DNA of 43,581 nt from Pigoraptor vietnamica (GCA_943704525.1 CALSCQ010000484.1:1-43581); one strand, 5' to 3'. Positions 1 through 12,935 are shown, counted from the first letter of the stretch. Numbers and translations are program-made. Notes: generated from the letters alone by a model not told the origin.

Positions 1-308
1 CCCCGCCCCCCGGCGCGAATGACGGCGCGATAGTGTGTATCTGCGTGTTTGACAGGGTGAGAAGAATAGTCACGCATTGGCACCCCCTTGCGGAAATTCG
101 TTCGCAGCCACATACTACCTCGTGCTCCCGATTGTCCGCCGGTTGCAAACCCCCATTTTTGCATTCTACCGCGCGTGTGTCGGTGGCCTCTATTTCTGAC
201 TCCCTCTTATCCGCATGGAAGTCTGTTATAATGCATTATTGGGACACTGCAAGGGAAGCGACGCAATCGAACAGGACTGTGACAGGGGCGACACAACGAA
301 CGGCTGGC
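1..308. other. Left flank, no gene seen
   Basis: This stretch lies downstream of the stop codon of the EF-hand gene. It begins with a C-rich run and carries no reading frame with recognisable protein similarity on either strand. It probably holds the 3' untranslated region of that gene. Confidence 0.5.
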
Positions 309-3027
309 TCAGTCCGTTTCGAAGCTCGCTTCCTTGATGACGACCTCCTCCTCCTTCGCGTGCCGCGTGTTCTCTTTGCGCGACTTGCCGGTGACCGTCT
401 GCGTTAACACAGGCGCAGGCGCATATGTCAGGACGACGGATAAACTCGCACCCCCCCCCCCCCCCCCCCCCCCAAAAGGAAATGGTGAACGCACTTAGAC
501 ATATGACGACGGATACACTTCACGGGCGCTGTTCCCCTGAAACCGGCCATTCCCTCATGCACAACATGATGCGTCCCCTAACATGCAACCGCGAAGCATG
601 CACACTCACATCTGCGTTCTTGTCGTATGCGCGGTATCGCCACGCAAAGTCAAACCAGTTGAGGAACTCGTCGTACGAAAGGACGCCGTTGTTGTCCTTG
701 TCGAGCATAGCTGTAGCGCCATTGGAGTGGGGTTAAGCCGTTAGGAGTAGATACAATAAGTAGCGGAAAAGGTGCATTCCGTACAAGTGCCATTAGGGTG
801 GCGTTAAGACTCGTCAAAGGAGAACGGAAACACGACAAGTAACAGAGAGTCCCCCGAGTGCACACTGTGCGACAACAGGCGCCCCTTTTCTTCAGGCGGT
901 GCTCCCATCCAGACACGCGCTTGCACCCACATATTGCGTTGTTGATGCCGCCCTTTGTGACATCCCAACCGAGCTTCTTGAAGATCGCGAGCAGGCCCTC
1001 GCGCGCAATCTTCCCGGTGTTCTCCTTGTCCGCCGCCTTGAACATGCTCAGCAGAATGTCGCGCTTGCGATCCGCGTCCACCTGCACCACAACACACAGA
1101 AGCACACGCAGGTGGGATTCAGCCGTTGTTCCGCACTCTGTCTCAATTCCAGCACAAGCAGATGGACAGAATTCTCCTGCTGGTGCGCAAAGCGGCGTGA
1201 TCATTACACAAGGCACCACAACGGAACACTGACCATGTCCAGGTCGGACTCGCCGTCCACCTCCAGCACTGCGCCGAGTGTCCCCACTGTGGGCTGGTCC
1301 TTCTCGTTCACAATCCAGCCCCACGTGTGCTCGGCCCACTCGCTAAATTGCCGCGCACCTGCGCATGTACGCACACAGGCACCCAAACACAATCGTCAGC
1401 GTCGTTCGTGTGCACTATCAGGCTGGCGAACACGCGGTCCAATATACGCACCGATATAACCGTCGGCCGTCTTGAGTGTCCTCGCCGCCTCTTCGACCAT
1501 GTATTGCGTGTGATGCACGCCGAGCTCTTCAAACACGCGCTTCAGCTCCTGCGACAACCGCAAGATATTGAGTGGCGCAGCAAAGGTGCGATGGATGAAA
1601 TGCACGCGAACAAACTCCCTTCGCAGATATCTTTGGCCATTCGCCACAACCATCTATTCGATTGCGGACGAGCAACCGAGTAGAGAGTGCGCAAACAACA
1701 GCCGCAACATCCCTACGACAGCTTCTACCGCACACGTGGAAAGGATGTCAACGCAGCACCCACATCCGCCCTTATTCGCCCCGTCATTTGTGTATCGACG
1801 TTGAAGAACGCGCGCGTGAAGAGGCTCTTCTTGAGATCGATCGCCTCCACGCGAGCAACGGTAGCGGGGGAGTCCTGAACGGGCATCACGAGCGACTCCT
1901 TCTTCACCTGCGCGTGCGCGAGTGCGTGTGAGGAAACAATGTGCACCCACATGCGAACGACGAATGGGTGAGCGCGTCGCAAGCGTAAGGAAAGAAACAC
2001 GGGTTCACGGTACGCAGGACACAAAGCACGTGATGTGAACACAATGATGAGCACAGGGTGCGTTGTGCGGGGGAAGACGTGGGCGGAATACATGCGTGGG
2101 TCGCATCAAGCGACGAACAAGCGCAAGCGCCACAACGGCCAGAGAACGGCCATGGGACCGAATGGAATCACCCAAGGGTCTTCGCGTGCGTGTGCGTGTG
2201 CGTCGTGTGTCCACTAAGGGTCTGTGTGTGCGTGTGCGTGTACACGTGTGGGAACTAAAGGTCTGTGTGTGCGTGTGCGTGTGCGCTCGTGTTGCGTGAA
2301 GCTGCCACTGCATGCACGGCAAGGCATGGGACTGACGCACGCACCTGCTGCACAAAGTCGGCCGTGAGAGACACTCCGCTCGATTTCCGCGAACTGCCAC
2401 TCTCCGATTTTCGCGAACTCAGGAAGCTGTGGGTCATGCACGGTGAGAGGCAGAGCATTGCGACACGGCGCACGCCACACAAGACACACGCGCTTGCACA
2501 CAAGCACGCTCTCGCTCAGGCACGCTCTCGCGGAACGCACAACACGATACGTACTCGGGGGCGTCCGAAGACGACGGTACTCGCGGACGCGACGCAAGAT
2601 CGGCAATGCTCCCTCGCTCAGGCAGTGAGGGGCGCTTCACTGGTTGTGCTGCGGCGGGACGGTTTAAGGGTCGCGTACACACAACGCGCACGCAAACCAG
2701 CAGCATGCGGGGCATCCACGCAGCCCATAGAGGGGTGCCCACTCACTCTGTGGTGTGTTTGGTGTTGATATGATCGGAATGGTCTGCAGGCATGCGACAG
2801 GAGCAGCTGAGCAACTGCGATTCCACAGGCAACCCACGCGCTTCTCACGGGCGAAACTGTCATAGAGCGACGCTGCACCATATCCACACCCGCACACCCA
2901 CAGTCAAATCACGCCCACACGGGCACCGTGCGTCACACAGCCACGCTTCTCTCACCATGCCCGGGTGCGCGCCATTCGCGACAGGCGCCGGCGGAAGGGC
3001 CTCCACGCGACTGCTGCCACACCCCAT
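309..3027 (-). CDS. N-myristoylated EF-hand calcium-binding protein
   Basis: Ten exons join in phase to 340 aa: 3027-2956, 2783-2747, 2648-2555, 2426-2345, 1907-1734, 1548-1452, 1358-1234, 1081-931, 710-610, 398-309. The start MGCGSS fits N-myristoylation on Gly2 with possible palmitoylation of Cys3, so the protein is probably membrane-tethered. Residues 25-95 are Ser/Pro-rich and look disordered. Four EF-hand-like units follow. Two are degenerate (around FFNVDTQMTGRI and LKTADGYIGARQF). The last two are better: AADKENTGKIARE, then the canonical loop DKDNNGVLSYDE. The C-terminus is Lys/Glu-rich. It should act as a calcium sensor at a membrane; its target cannot be read from the sequence. No kinase or other enzyme domain is present. 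Intron 5 (1733-1549) has a second in-phase acceptor before 1653 that would insert about 35 residues. The N-terminal exons rest on phase and composition rather than similarity. Confidence 0.82.
451..473. repeat. C23 homopolymer
   Basis: An uninterrupted run of 23 C lies in the last intron of the EF-hand gene (609-399 on the minus strand, where it reads as poly-G). The window also starts and ends in C-rich runs. The length may be unreliable in any assembly. Confidence 0.9.
2173..2295. repeat. GTGTGCGTG-rich minisatellite
   Basis: About three copies of a 40-45 bp unit, each with a CTAAGGGTCT-like start followed by GTGTGTGC/GTGCGTGT steps. It lies in the 437-nt intron between exons 4 and 5 of the EF-hand gene, the longest intron of that gene. 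Confidence 0.75.
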
Positions 3028-3685
3028 GCTTGCCCGCCGCCCAGGGCTCCCACGCACGCGCGGCGCGCCCACCCGAGTCCGATCACAGCGCACTCAGGCG
3101 CAGAGAAATGCCCACGACACGAAATTATTCGGCTGATTCAGCCGAGAACTCCCACATGAACGACAATGGCCGCCGCTAGTATAGGTCCCTTCGAACGGGG
3201 CGATTTCACAGAGTATGAGTCGCCAACCGCCCGTAAATGGGCCGCAACTGCAACGGGGAATGGAGACTGCTCGCAATGTCTTCTTCCCTCGCCGTGCGCT
3301 GCATGCGTGCAGATAAAGCGGATGATCGCGCTGTGTGTGCGTGCGTGCGTGTCTGTCACACACACGGTGTTGCCAGACAAGGTTTTTAATAGACAAATTG
3401 AAGATGCACACTGTTCTGCTTACTGCGATACTCGACAGCACTCGAATTTCAATCCGGATATCTATATCTAGTAGATAACTGAGAAGTTCGGACAGTCGCC
3501 TTGACAACAACCCGGACTTGACGTCATTTGGAGTGATTTGTTACTTCTGTTACTCTGTTACGCGAGAGCTCGCCAACAGATGATCCCAACGGTGCACATG
3601 CGCACAACGCACAAAACACACTTGGGAAATCTGTTTCCGCGGGAAGCGGTCGTTCTTTGTGCGTGTGTCCGCGCGTGTTGCCGCC
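3028..3685. promoter_or_regulatory. Divergent promoter of the EF-hand gene and argJ
   Basis: A 658-bp gap separates the two start codons, which point away from each other. It holds a full TGACGTCA palindrome (CRE/bZIP-type site) at 3519-3526, 160 bp before the argJ start, and a small AT-rich patch around 3450-3475 with overlapping GATATC/TATATC palindromes. No gene was found in it. Confidence 0.5.
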
Positions 3686-6082
3686 ATGTCGTCTACGCTG
3701 AAGTTTGCGGCGGGGTTCCGTGCGGCGGGCGTGCGCTGCGGCATGAAGAAGGACAAGCTGGACAAGGCCCTCGACATGGCCATGATCGCATCCAGCACGC
3801 CCTGCACCGCCGCCGCCGTCTTCACAAAGGTGCGCCGGTGGAAGGCGCGCAAGGGACACGCAGTGTGGAGTGTATCTGGATAATGCAGCACGTGGTGGCT
3901 TGTTCGTGCGTGTGACTTTGGTGCACGCGCAGAACAAGTTCAAGGCCGCGCCGGTTCTGTTTTCGAAGAGCGTGCTGGTGGGTGCTGTGCGCGCGTGTGA
4001 GCCACCCTCGGCCTGCCTCTTGACGGCTCGATCTCCCTGCGCACTGGGAGTGTCACGTGACACCGGGCTGTTTGTTGTCCCAGGACACGAACAGCGACGA
4101 CATTTACGGCGTGCTCATCAACAGCGGCTGCGCCAACGCGTGCACGGGCGATGAGGTGCGCATGTGCGCGTACTCGGCGGGATTTGATTCGACTTCTGCG
4201 CATCGCTGTCAAGAGTGCCGTGCCGCATGGCAGCCGTTGTCCCACGCACGGCTGACTTCCGTGTCATTTCTACGCAGGGCTACAAGAATGCCACCGAGAT
4301 GGCCATGACGGCGACGCAGCTCCTCCGCCCGGGTGCCACCAAGCCGCACGCCCTCGTCATGTCCACGGGTGTTATTGGGCAGCACCTGGACATGGTGCGT
4401 GGCAAAGCGTGTGCCAGCATGCGATATGGCGTGCATGGTGTGCCGCTAGTCAGCTGCCGTTGCGTATTGCGCGTGTGTGGGCCTGCGCACGGCGTGTGGA
4501 GTTGAGTGCGGATCCTTGTTGTGTTGTCGCAGAATAAGATCAAGCGCGGCGCCGCACTCGCACACGCCGAGCTTTCGGCCAAGTCGGTGGAGGAGGGCTG
4601 GCACAGTGCAGCGCGCGCCATCATGACGACGGACACTGTGGTACGTGCGACCTTTTGCCACTGCCCTACCCCTAATTCAACCTCACACGTTCAACCCCGC
4701 TCTTTGAACATTTTCTCTTTCATCTCACGCGCGTGGAGTCACCGACCTGCTTGTCGTGTCCCGCTCCATTCTCTGCGCTGCGTCCACGCGGCCAGGAGCG
4801 CAGATGCCTGTGATCACGCTTGTTTTGTCTGCTGTCTACTCAAAACAAGTGCCCGGTGTCGCCTGTGTGCGGCTTCCGCTGCGCAGCCGAAGCTCGTTGC
4901 GTCGCAGTTTGACCTCAAGGGCGGCAACGTGAGCGTGACGGGCATTGCCAAGGGCGCGGGCATGATCCACCCCAACATGGCCACCATGCTGGTGTGTGTG
5001 CGTGCATATGAGTGTGTGTGTGTATGTGTGTGTGTGCGTGCGCGTGCGTGTGCGCGCGTGTGTGTGAGCACGTGCGTGAGCAGGCATGCTGCGTCGTGGA
5101 GATAGGCCCATCTTCCTGCCGCTTGGCTGCGATTTGCATATGTGTCGGCAAGTGTGTGACATGGACTGTCACGTGCGCAGGGCATTCTTGTCACTGACGC
5201 AAAGGTCGCCGCCGCACCCCTCGCCGACGCACTCCGCTATGCTGTCGACCGCTCCTTCAACTGCATTTCGATCGACGGCGACACGAGCACCAACGACTCG
5301 GTGTACCTCCTCGCGAACGGACAGGCAAAGGGCGTCGAGGTAGGTTGAGGGCCTTTGATGGTCTGTGCCTGTTTATTGTTTCTCTCTGCGCCATCGCGTC
5401 TCCTGACGGCGATCTACTTGCGCAGATCAACGACACGACGAGCGACGCGTACATTACGTTCCGCGACGGCCTCACGCGCATCGCGAAGGACCTCGCCGTG
5501 AAGCTCGTCCGCGACGGCGAGGGCGCGACAAAGTTCGCCTCTGTGCTTGTGCAGAATGCCGCGACGTTTGCCGACGCGCGGACGGTGGCATCTTCTGTGG
5601 CGACGTCGAACCTCGTGAAGACGGCGCTGTACGGCGAGGACGCCAACTGGGGCCGAATTCTGTGCGCCGTGGGCTACAGCGGAGTCGAGATCAACACGCA
5701 GCGCGTCAACATGTGGATCAGCGCCTCGAAGGACGGGAAGCTCGCAACGCAGGTGCGCGCGCGTTGGCGTGTTGCTGCGTCGTGTGCGATCGAATGCGGA
5801 CGTGTGGCCTCTGCCCGTCACGTATTTCTTGCTCTGCTGGTGATCGGTGGGCATCGTCTATGCCTTTGTTGATCCGACATTCCTCTTTCTCTGCCGCAGG
5901 AGCTCCAGCTCGTCAAGAACGGCGCGCCCTTTGACGTCAACGAAGAGATTGCGTCACACATTCTGAAGCATGTGGACATCAACATACGCATCGACCTCGG
6001 CGCCGGCAGCGAGTCGGTGACGTACTACACGTGCGACTTTTCGCTCGACTACGTCAAGATAAACGCAAACTACCGGACGTGA
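3686..6082 (+). CDS. argJ: Bifunctional glutamate N-acetyltransferase / ornithine acetyltransferase
   Basis: ArgJ moves the acetyl group from N2-acetylornithine to glutamate and so recycles it in arginine biosynthesis; in fungi it works in mitochondria. Nine exons join in phase to 419 aa: 3686-3829, 3931-3975, 4084-4155, 4278-4394, 4533-4640, 4887-4991, 5181-5339, 5426-5752, 5900-6082. Family marks are [25 protein letters not shown] and the self-cleavage segment [14 protein letters not shown], which should be cut between Ala194 and Thr195 to free the Thr nucleophile that begins the beta chain. That segment sits exactly at the end of exon 6. The C-terminus ([14 protein letters not shown], then [20 protein letters not shown]) is complete. 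The ATG at 3686 was chosen for its GCCGCC context and because similarity starts about six residues later; any mitochondrial targeting sequence is short. Introns are 60-246 nt with GTGTGCG-rich tracts. It faces POLRMT tail to tail. Confidence 0.95.
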
Positions 6083-6474
6083 GCTTCTGTGGGGCTGGGT
6101 AAGTCTGTGTTGCGCTCCAGGTGTGGGCTAGCGCGTTGATGCGTGCGTCGTTTGAGTGCGTGTGCCATAGTCGGTGCTTTAGGGATGCCCTTTTTCGAAC
6201 ATGCGACTGTGACTTTGACAGTGGATCGGCTCATCTCGCCTGCATTCTTTTCGCAGATCCCGCCACGACTTTGCGCCATCCCAACAACAGTAAAACCACT
6301 TGCGACGAGGTATAGACAAGGCGCAGACGCAAATTCATTCAGCGCACGCACGCATCGCATGTACACCGCCCAACAGGCGCAATTGACCTCAGCCCACGAA
6401 GTACGCCGAAGCACATCCCCACGCACTCGCAGCAGGCGCAGAGCCGACACACCGTCACGGCGACAAATCGGCAC
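6083..6474. other. Convergent gap between argJ and POLRMT
   Basis: This stretch holds the two 3' ends. No reading frame with recognisable similarity and no clear AATAAA signal was seen. Confidence 0.5.
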
Positions 6475-9400
6475 TCAGTCGAAAAAGTAGGCCGATCGCT
6501 CCACCTCCGAGAGGTCAAACGTGCCGCGTTTGGGGACATCGGGGAACGTGAGCCGCTTGACCCGGCCCTTCTCGGTCATGTCCCGCGCGCCCTCGTACTG
6601 CCGCACAAACGAGTCGCGCAGATTCTCCATGAGCGGGCGGCTGTGCAGGTCGACAAAAGTCCGCCGCAAAATCCGGTTCATCTCGGCCGTGTCGCACGCG
6701 TGCGCCCAGAACGAGTCGTGGACGGCGGCAAACGTGATGCCGGCCTCGCGGCATGCCGTCGCCGTCATGAGCATGTGGGTCGAGTCGAGCGAGTGGATAA
6801 AGTTGGGCGGGAAGGCCATCTTTTGGCGCGCGACGCTGACCTGCGTGGGATCGACCTCCTTCGAGACCGTCATGCTGTGCAGGGATGTGCCAACGTTCAC
6901 CTGCGCGAAGGGCGAGCGTCAATGCGCGCCCAAATTCAAAACACGAGAATTGGCAGTGGACGTCCACACGGAAACAGAGCGAGCGAGTCCGCGCACGACA
7001 CAGCCGTAGAGTACCCACCCCGCGCTTGCGGAGGTACGGCTGCACGACGGGAAGGCCGAGGGGCGTCACCCAGCGCACGGGCTGCCGCGCCTGTGCAATG
7101 CTCCGCGCGCTGTTCGTCAGCCAGTCCTGGATCTCGCTGCGCGGTAAAAAAAACGTCGTCAATGTCTGGGGGGAACCTCAATGGTGCAATCGACCCACTC
7201 GACGAATTAACAAAAAAGCGAACAAACGAACGAATGGGGACGGAATGCATGAGCCCCACACGGAATGCATGAGCCCACAACATCAACGGCAGCCACACTG
7301 CGTGACAAGTAGCTGCCTACCGTGCGCCCATGAACATCGTGTCGAGTGCGGCAAAGACGAGGCGCGTGATGTATGCCGCGACGAAGGAAAAGCGGCCCGT
7401 GGGCACCTCCTTCTCCTGCTCGCGGAGGTGCTTCTCAATCTGCATGCGGCCGCCAATGTACGTCACGCCGTACACGTTCGTCATCACCGTCTGCTTCACG
7501 ACCTGCACAAGCCGAAAGAGAGGGGCGTGAGATGGGACGCAGGCGGCATGGTGACAAAGTACGACTCGAATGTCCAGACAACATCTGGAAGCGAAGGTGA
7601 AGAAAAACGAGCAGAATGCCTTGTGCCACACACCTTTCGCGTGAGCTTCTCCGCAACAAACGCAGCCACTTCGCGCGTCTGCGGGTCCTTGTGCTCGCTG
7701 GCGTCGCGCGCGGCGGCCTGCTTCACGAGGTCGCACACGCCCTGGTACACGTCCTGCGGGCGCTCGCTAGGAATGAGATTCACCTGCTCTGCGCCGAGAA
7801 GATCGCCACCGAGCGCGGCGTAGTGTTGCAGGCCATTGCACGACCCATCCTGCGCACACGCGAGTGTCAGCCAAGCCACATTAAAATTAAAAAAAGCGTG
7901 TACGCAGACGACAGCCGCAACCACATCGACAATACTGAGCGCCTGTCTTCAGGCTCACCATGTGGACGTGCATGCGCGACATGTACGAGGACGGGTCGCC
8001 CGACGCGATGGCATCCGACAGGTCAAAGCACGTGGCCAGCGTCTGCCAGGGGTTCTCGGAGCGCTTCCACCACATTCGGCCGCCCTTTTTCTGCAACAGC
8101 AACAGCACGCGGTGTCAAAAGTCACACCCAAATAAACGGACAAAACAAACAAAGGACACATCCAACCAAATCAAGGCTATGTATGAACTGGTATCGAACA
8201 GATAGAGCCAAACGCAAGAAACAAGGTCCATGCCAAGCACAGACGCAACGGCCCAAACAACAGTCCCATCGAGGGCACTGTCTCCACGCACCCCCAGCGG
8301 ATCCCGCGCCGAATCGAACACCTCCTCCATGTGGCGATCGGCAAATCGAACGCGCTCGTCCAGCGAGAGCCTGCGGACGACAAAGGGCACGGTGAATACG
8401 AAGGCCGCTCTGACGCGAGCGCATTCGCGCACAGCGCACGCAAGCAGTCAAGCGCGCCACGCACAACAAGACGACGCGCCGTGCACCCACTTGTCGGCGC
8501 CGCAGTTATTCGCCAAGTGGATTTTGAGCCAGTAGAGACCGTCCGGCCCCAGCGGCTTTGCCTCGTCAAACAGCAACAGACCTCGCGTGAGGTCACCGCC
8601 CATGTGACTGAGGTACGGCGGAATGGGATACGCGCGCCCGCGAAAGTCCAGGCTGTGCGGTAGATAGAACGTGCGGTTGCGGAACTGCGCATTCCCCAGT
8701 GTCAGCTACCGCGCACAAAGGGCACGCACGGGCGACGACGAACAGGCGACACTCACAAAGTGCGCGACGACAAACTTGTACTGCAGGTCGCATCGCTCCG
8801 AGTGCAGCTCGGCGTTTCGCTGGCGGATGGCGCGGCGGGCGCGCTGCAGCTCGGAACGGGCCTTGAGGTCGAGCGAGGCGTAGTTTTCGGGCAGAGGGAT
8901 GTCGGGCTCGTCTTCCTGTGGCGTGATGTCCAGCGCCGCGTCGCCGCCCGAATTCCAAACAGTCGTGCTCACGTCGAGCACCTACGGACAGTGGCTCGTA
9001 TCAGGAGCTAGGAATTGCCGAACGCACACTAACATGTCGATTGTTCAACGGGACACGTGAGACCACACCGCGCCAATTCACTGTAGGACCCACCCGCTCG
9101 TTGACGCGCCACGCCACGCTCTGGAGTGTGTTGATGGCGTCGAGCACAGGGTCGATTTGCTGCTCCGCCTCCTTCACTGCACGCAGTTGCAGGTTGCTGT
9201 TGCGGGCGCGAATAACAGCGCCTGAAACGAGAAAAGAGGGGGCATTAGCACACGGGCATGCAGCAGGCGTAGGTGGTGAGAGAGTGTAGGGTTGGGTTGG
9301 GGTGGGGAGGGGCCACCCACTCTTTCCGGTCGCAGAGGGCACCAGGTACCCGCCCTTGACGGCGCTGGTCCACGGGACCGGCGGCACAACCATCGGCAAC

Positions 9401-12280
9401 ATTTTCGAATCGAGAAAAGGGTCAAACTGCGCATGCGGACACAATCAGACAAGAGGAACAGTGCAAGATGACACGCACTCTGTCACATGAGAACGAGTCA
9501 AGCGAGACACGCACACACTTATCGCAAACTCAAGTGCATGCACACACGCACCCAGGCGGCATTCCCCTCGCGGCGAATCACTTCTCCGAGGCGGGGATTG
9601 ATGCGAATGACGCCGCGTAGTTTCCCGCCCTCCGTTACGTACGACTGATAAAAGGCCTTGTCGTCGCTGCACACGCAGAGATGCGATCGACATCAGGTTC
9701 CGTTGTAGCAATAGAACCCCGCACGCGTAGGCCAGACATCACGTTGGAAACTGTCGAGATGAGCAAGACAATCGCAAGACAATCGCAAGAGCCCACCTGA
9801 GCCTGTTGAGGCGGTATGTATCCCCCGCGCTCTCCGACATCGGAAACAGCTTCGCGTGGTCCAGCACGTGCTTGACAAGTGCAGCCCCCACCTACACCCC
9901 GTCGACAAACGTATCAGAGATAGTGGCGAAATTAAAAAATCGGAATAAATGTGCAGGGCGATAGCATCACGTCAAAGGAACATCACCTCAGTGTGCCCAT
10001 GCGGTTGCGCAGACCACTGCTTAATGGGAACTGCCTTCGCACCCCACCTTGATGACGACGTCCATGGGCCACTCGGGGATGTTGTGCTCGCGGAAGAAGT
10101 CCGGGTGCTTGTGGCGCAGGCTGTTCCACACGTCCTTGTCGTGGCGAGAGTTGTGCGCGTGCCGCGAGAGGCGGATGAAGTCGCTGTAAACCTTCTCAAT
10201 CTGCGAGAACGGCTGGTCAGCCCAAGAACAAGCGCGCCTACCCAATCACCCTCGGCACGTTCGCATTTCATATTTGCGACTGAACGGCAACCCACGCACC
10301 ATCTTCACGGCATCCGCGTCGCCGTTCTTTCCCCGTCGTTGAACCCTGACGCGCTCCGTCACATACGCAGTGTACACACGGCGCCCCACCATCGCCGCAA
10401 TGGGGCCGGTGAACGCGCCGTTTTCGGGCTGCGAAAATAGCCGGCTCACAATCTGCAGGGACATGCGGGCACGTGAGCGCAAGCAAACGACGTGGGGATG
10501 CGAGTCATGCGCAGTCAACCGCCACGCACCACTGTCAGCGTGAGGGACGTCAGCGCGTTTGCCGGCAGCATCGTGAGAAATGGGCCGTACGTCATCTGCT
10601 CTGCCGTGAGTTGGCGCCTCGTCGAACCTGCCGAAGTGGCTTCCGCGCCCACTGCAACGACAAACAACTCAGCCTCTTCAAGCATTCGGAGTCTGAGGCA
10701 CGCGCAACCACGCACACACCACACAGCCTTCACAGTTAACATGGACATTCGTCCCTCGGCTCATCTTCCCACACAAACGCAAAACCACATTTACCACCAA
10801 TAGCAGACGCCAGCGCATAACTACAACTCCCGCACCAACAACGCCAATCGACAGGCCTACCTTTGTAGCCAGCGGCCACCCTCGCCTGCTCTCGCGCCAC
10901 CGACGCCGTCACTTCCCCGTGCCACTTGGCGACGAGGCGGCGCACCATCGGAAGGTCCGCGGCACGACCCGCCCGCATCACGGCGTCCACCTCCTCGAGG
11001 TAGCGCTTGCGGGCCAGTTCGATCGTCTTCGTTTCGAGGCTCCACTGCAGCGCCTCGGGCGTGCGACTCGTGTCCTCGAGCGCGCCGAGGCTCTCAAGGA
11101 GGGGCGCGAGGTTCCCCTGGATGTTGCCCTGCACGTGCGACTGTGAGTTTCCTGCGCCACAGCTCTGATGCGAAAACAGAAGCATTCACACGCACCTGTT
11201 CGCGCATGTACGGCTTGAACACGACCCGCCCGCCATCCGCCGCCCTCTGCATCGCCGCGTGCGGTTCCACAGGCGCCGCCACCTCGTCATAGCCGCTGCA
11301 CAACGGCTGCGTGAAGTGCCGCGGGCCCATGTTGTGGGCAATGTCCGAGGCAAGGGGCACTTCGTCCAGCGCAAAGCCGGGCACCAGTCGCGCAATCTGA
11401 CTCTCCACGAGCGCCGCCTGCCGCACGTCCATCGCATGCGCCGCACGAATGCGCCGCGCGTCCAGCCCGGCTGCCTCCATTTCGCGCAAAATGGCGGCAA
11501 GCCCCTCGAGGTCGTCGCACGAGGCGTACACGTCCAACATGCACGCATACTCGTGGGGGCCAATGGGGTGGCGCGACGCCCGGATGTAGTCAAACATGCG
11601 GCGCGCCTTGGGCAGGTTGCCCGACGACGCCCACCAGGCGAGCAGCGCCCGCGTCACAAAAGGCGGGAACTGAAAGTGCTGGTCGTTGCGCAGGTGCTCG
11701 TCGAATTTGTCCTGGGAAGGAAGCGCAGACGGCGCACATTAACAACGGGCGGATGGGGCGAAATCACATCAAACGCGCCAGAAGCAGTCCAAGTGCGACC
11801 CACCTGGGCGCGATCAAGGTCCGCGTTCGCAAGAAGAATGTCGATGGTGGACAGGGTCGCGTCACCCTCGTCCGTCGTGATCTCCGAGCCCACAAATTCC
11901 TCAAGCAGCCGCCGCGCAAGGTCGTCCGTCCCCGCGTCCACCATGGCGCTTGCGGGCTCATCCACAGCAATGGCGCCGTTCGGCTCGTCAAGCGCAAAGT
12001 CATCGATGGGAAGAACTGCGCCGGAGCCCCCGAGGGCCGAAAGAGATTGCAGAGCTGCGAGTGTGTCAGAGGAGAGTGTAGGTAACAGTTGACGAGAAAG
12101 GGCACATCGGCTGTGCGCGCCCCTTCCGCGCAAGGGCTCACCTCGTCTGGACTCTACGGAGTGCGGATGGGGGACATGTGAAGCGAGCGCACCCACAACG
12201 CGCGCGCAGTGTGCGTGCGTGGGTACACTGCGGCACGCCAGGCGCAGCGCCCGTGCGGCCGACCGACCCGCGGGCAGCAT
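6475..12280 (-). CDS. POLRMT: Mitochondrial single-subunit (T7-like) RNA polymerase
   Basis: This enzyme transcribes mitochondrial DNA and makes replication primers. Nineteen exons join in phase to 1197 aa, a normal length: 12280-12142, 12054-11804, 11711-11196, 11128-10861, 10627-10530, 10452-10300, 10200-10048, 9891-9797, 9666-9552, 9426-9321, 9221-9094, 8981-8757, 8684-8491, 8370-8292, 8090-7959, 7849-7634, 7502-7321, 7136-7019, 6900-6475. The Arg/Ala-rich N-terminus looks like a mitochondrial presequence. PPR-like helices lie around residues 149-215 (exon 3). The palm motifs are intact: motif [15 protein letters not shown] (catalytic Asp885, the first codon of its exon), motif [13 protein letters not shown] (Lys959) and motif [14 protein letters not shown] (catalytic Asp1118). 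[19 protein letters not shown] is the typical core segment before motif A. Two exons (9666-9552 and 9891-9797) are too short to stand out as reading frames but restore the phase. Confidence 0.95.
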
Positions 12281-12588
12281 GTTGGCCCTGAGGCTGCCTC
12301 ACACTTATTGACAAACTGCCATCGGCGTCAAGACGGCGCGAGGCAACAGGGGTCGGTTGAGGGCGGGTTGCGAATATCGACGCGATCAAGTGGTATGCAG
12401 TGCGGTTGAAAAGGAAGATGGTTGGGACGGATGCAAAGTAACGAGACGAAGACAGAGTGTGCGTGCTGCAAAGGACTCCTTGAACGTGTGCGCGCGTGTG
12501 TCCTGAGAGCACATACAAAGGGAGGCGCTTTGCTTGCGACAACAACAACTGCGCTTTGGTCAATCGCAGCACGAGGAAGTCACGTGCC

Positions 12589-12617
12589 TGTCAGTAATAG
12601 AATGCTTATTGCTGACA
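12589..12617. repeat. Inverted repeat / hairpin
   Basis: An 11-bp stem (TGTCAGTAATA with TATTGCTGACA, one G-U pair in RNA) encloses a 7-nt loop. It directly abuts the E-box-like TCACGTGC and lies at the edge of the AT-rich island. Confidence 0.7.
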
Positions 12618-12935
12618 ATTCAAATGTGGTAAGTATCACGATCCAGACGCAAATTGTGTTTCACCTTTAGTAGGTTTATTTTTTACGACATAATCGGGAA
12701 AAAGTTGCAAGGTGGAATGCGCCCCATGCGGCCCGACTATTGCCAAGACACCGTCGTAAAACAATGGAACGGGTCGGAAAATTCCACGCCCATAATTTTG
12801 TGGTTGATTTGCAATTATTACGCGCGTTACATCGCATACATTTTTCATACTGAGAGGCATTTATTTTGCGGCCATCGCGCAATTAACGGTCACGGCTGTC
12901 GTCACTTGCGGTGTTTCACTGCGCATGTGCGCTCG

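Noticed and set aside
3659-3685. Upstream in-frame start of argJ at a GTG codon
   Set aside because: It is not an ATG; the ATG at 3686 has a strong context and fits the family start.
6475-8692. Phage-derived RNA polymerase
   Set aside because: The T7-like motifs belong to the normal mitochondrial polymerase; the presequence, PPR-like region and many spliceosomal introns show a host gene.
12400-12636. Possible U1 snRNA on the minus strand starting ATACTTACC at 12636
   Set aside because: The nine bases match the U1 5' end and a hairpin follows, but the loop lacks the U1-70K site (AUCA.GAAG), and no Sm site or further U1 stems could be found. On the plus strand the same bases are just a good 5' splice-site match.
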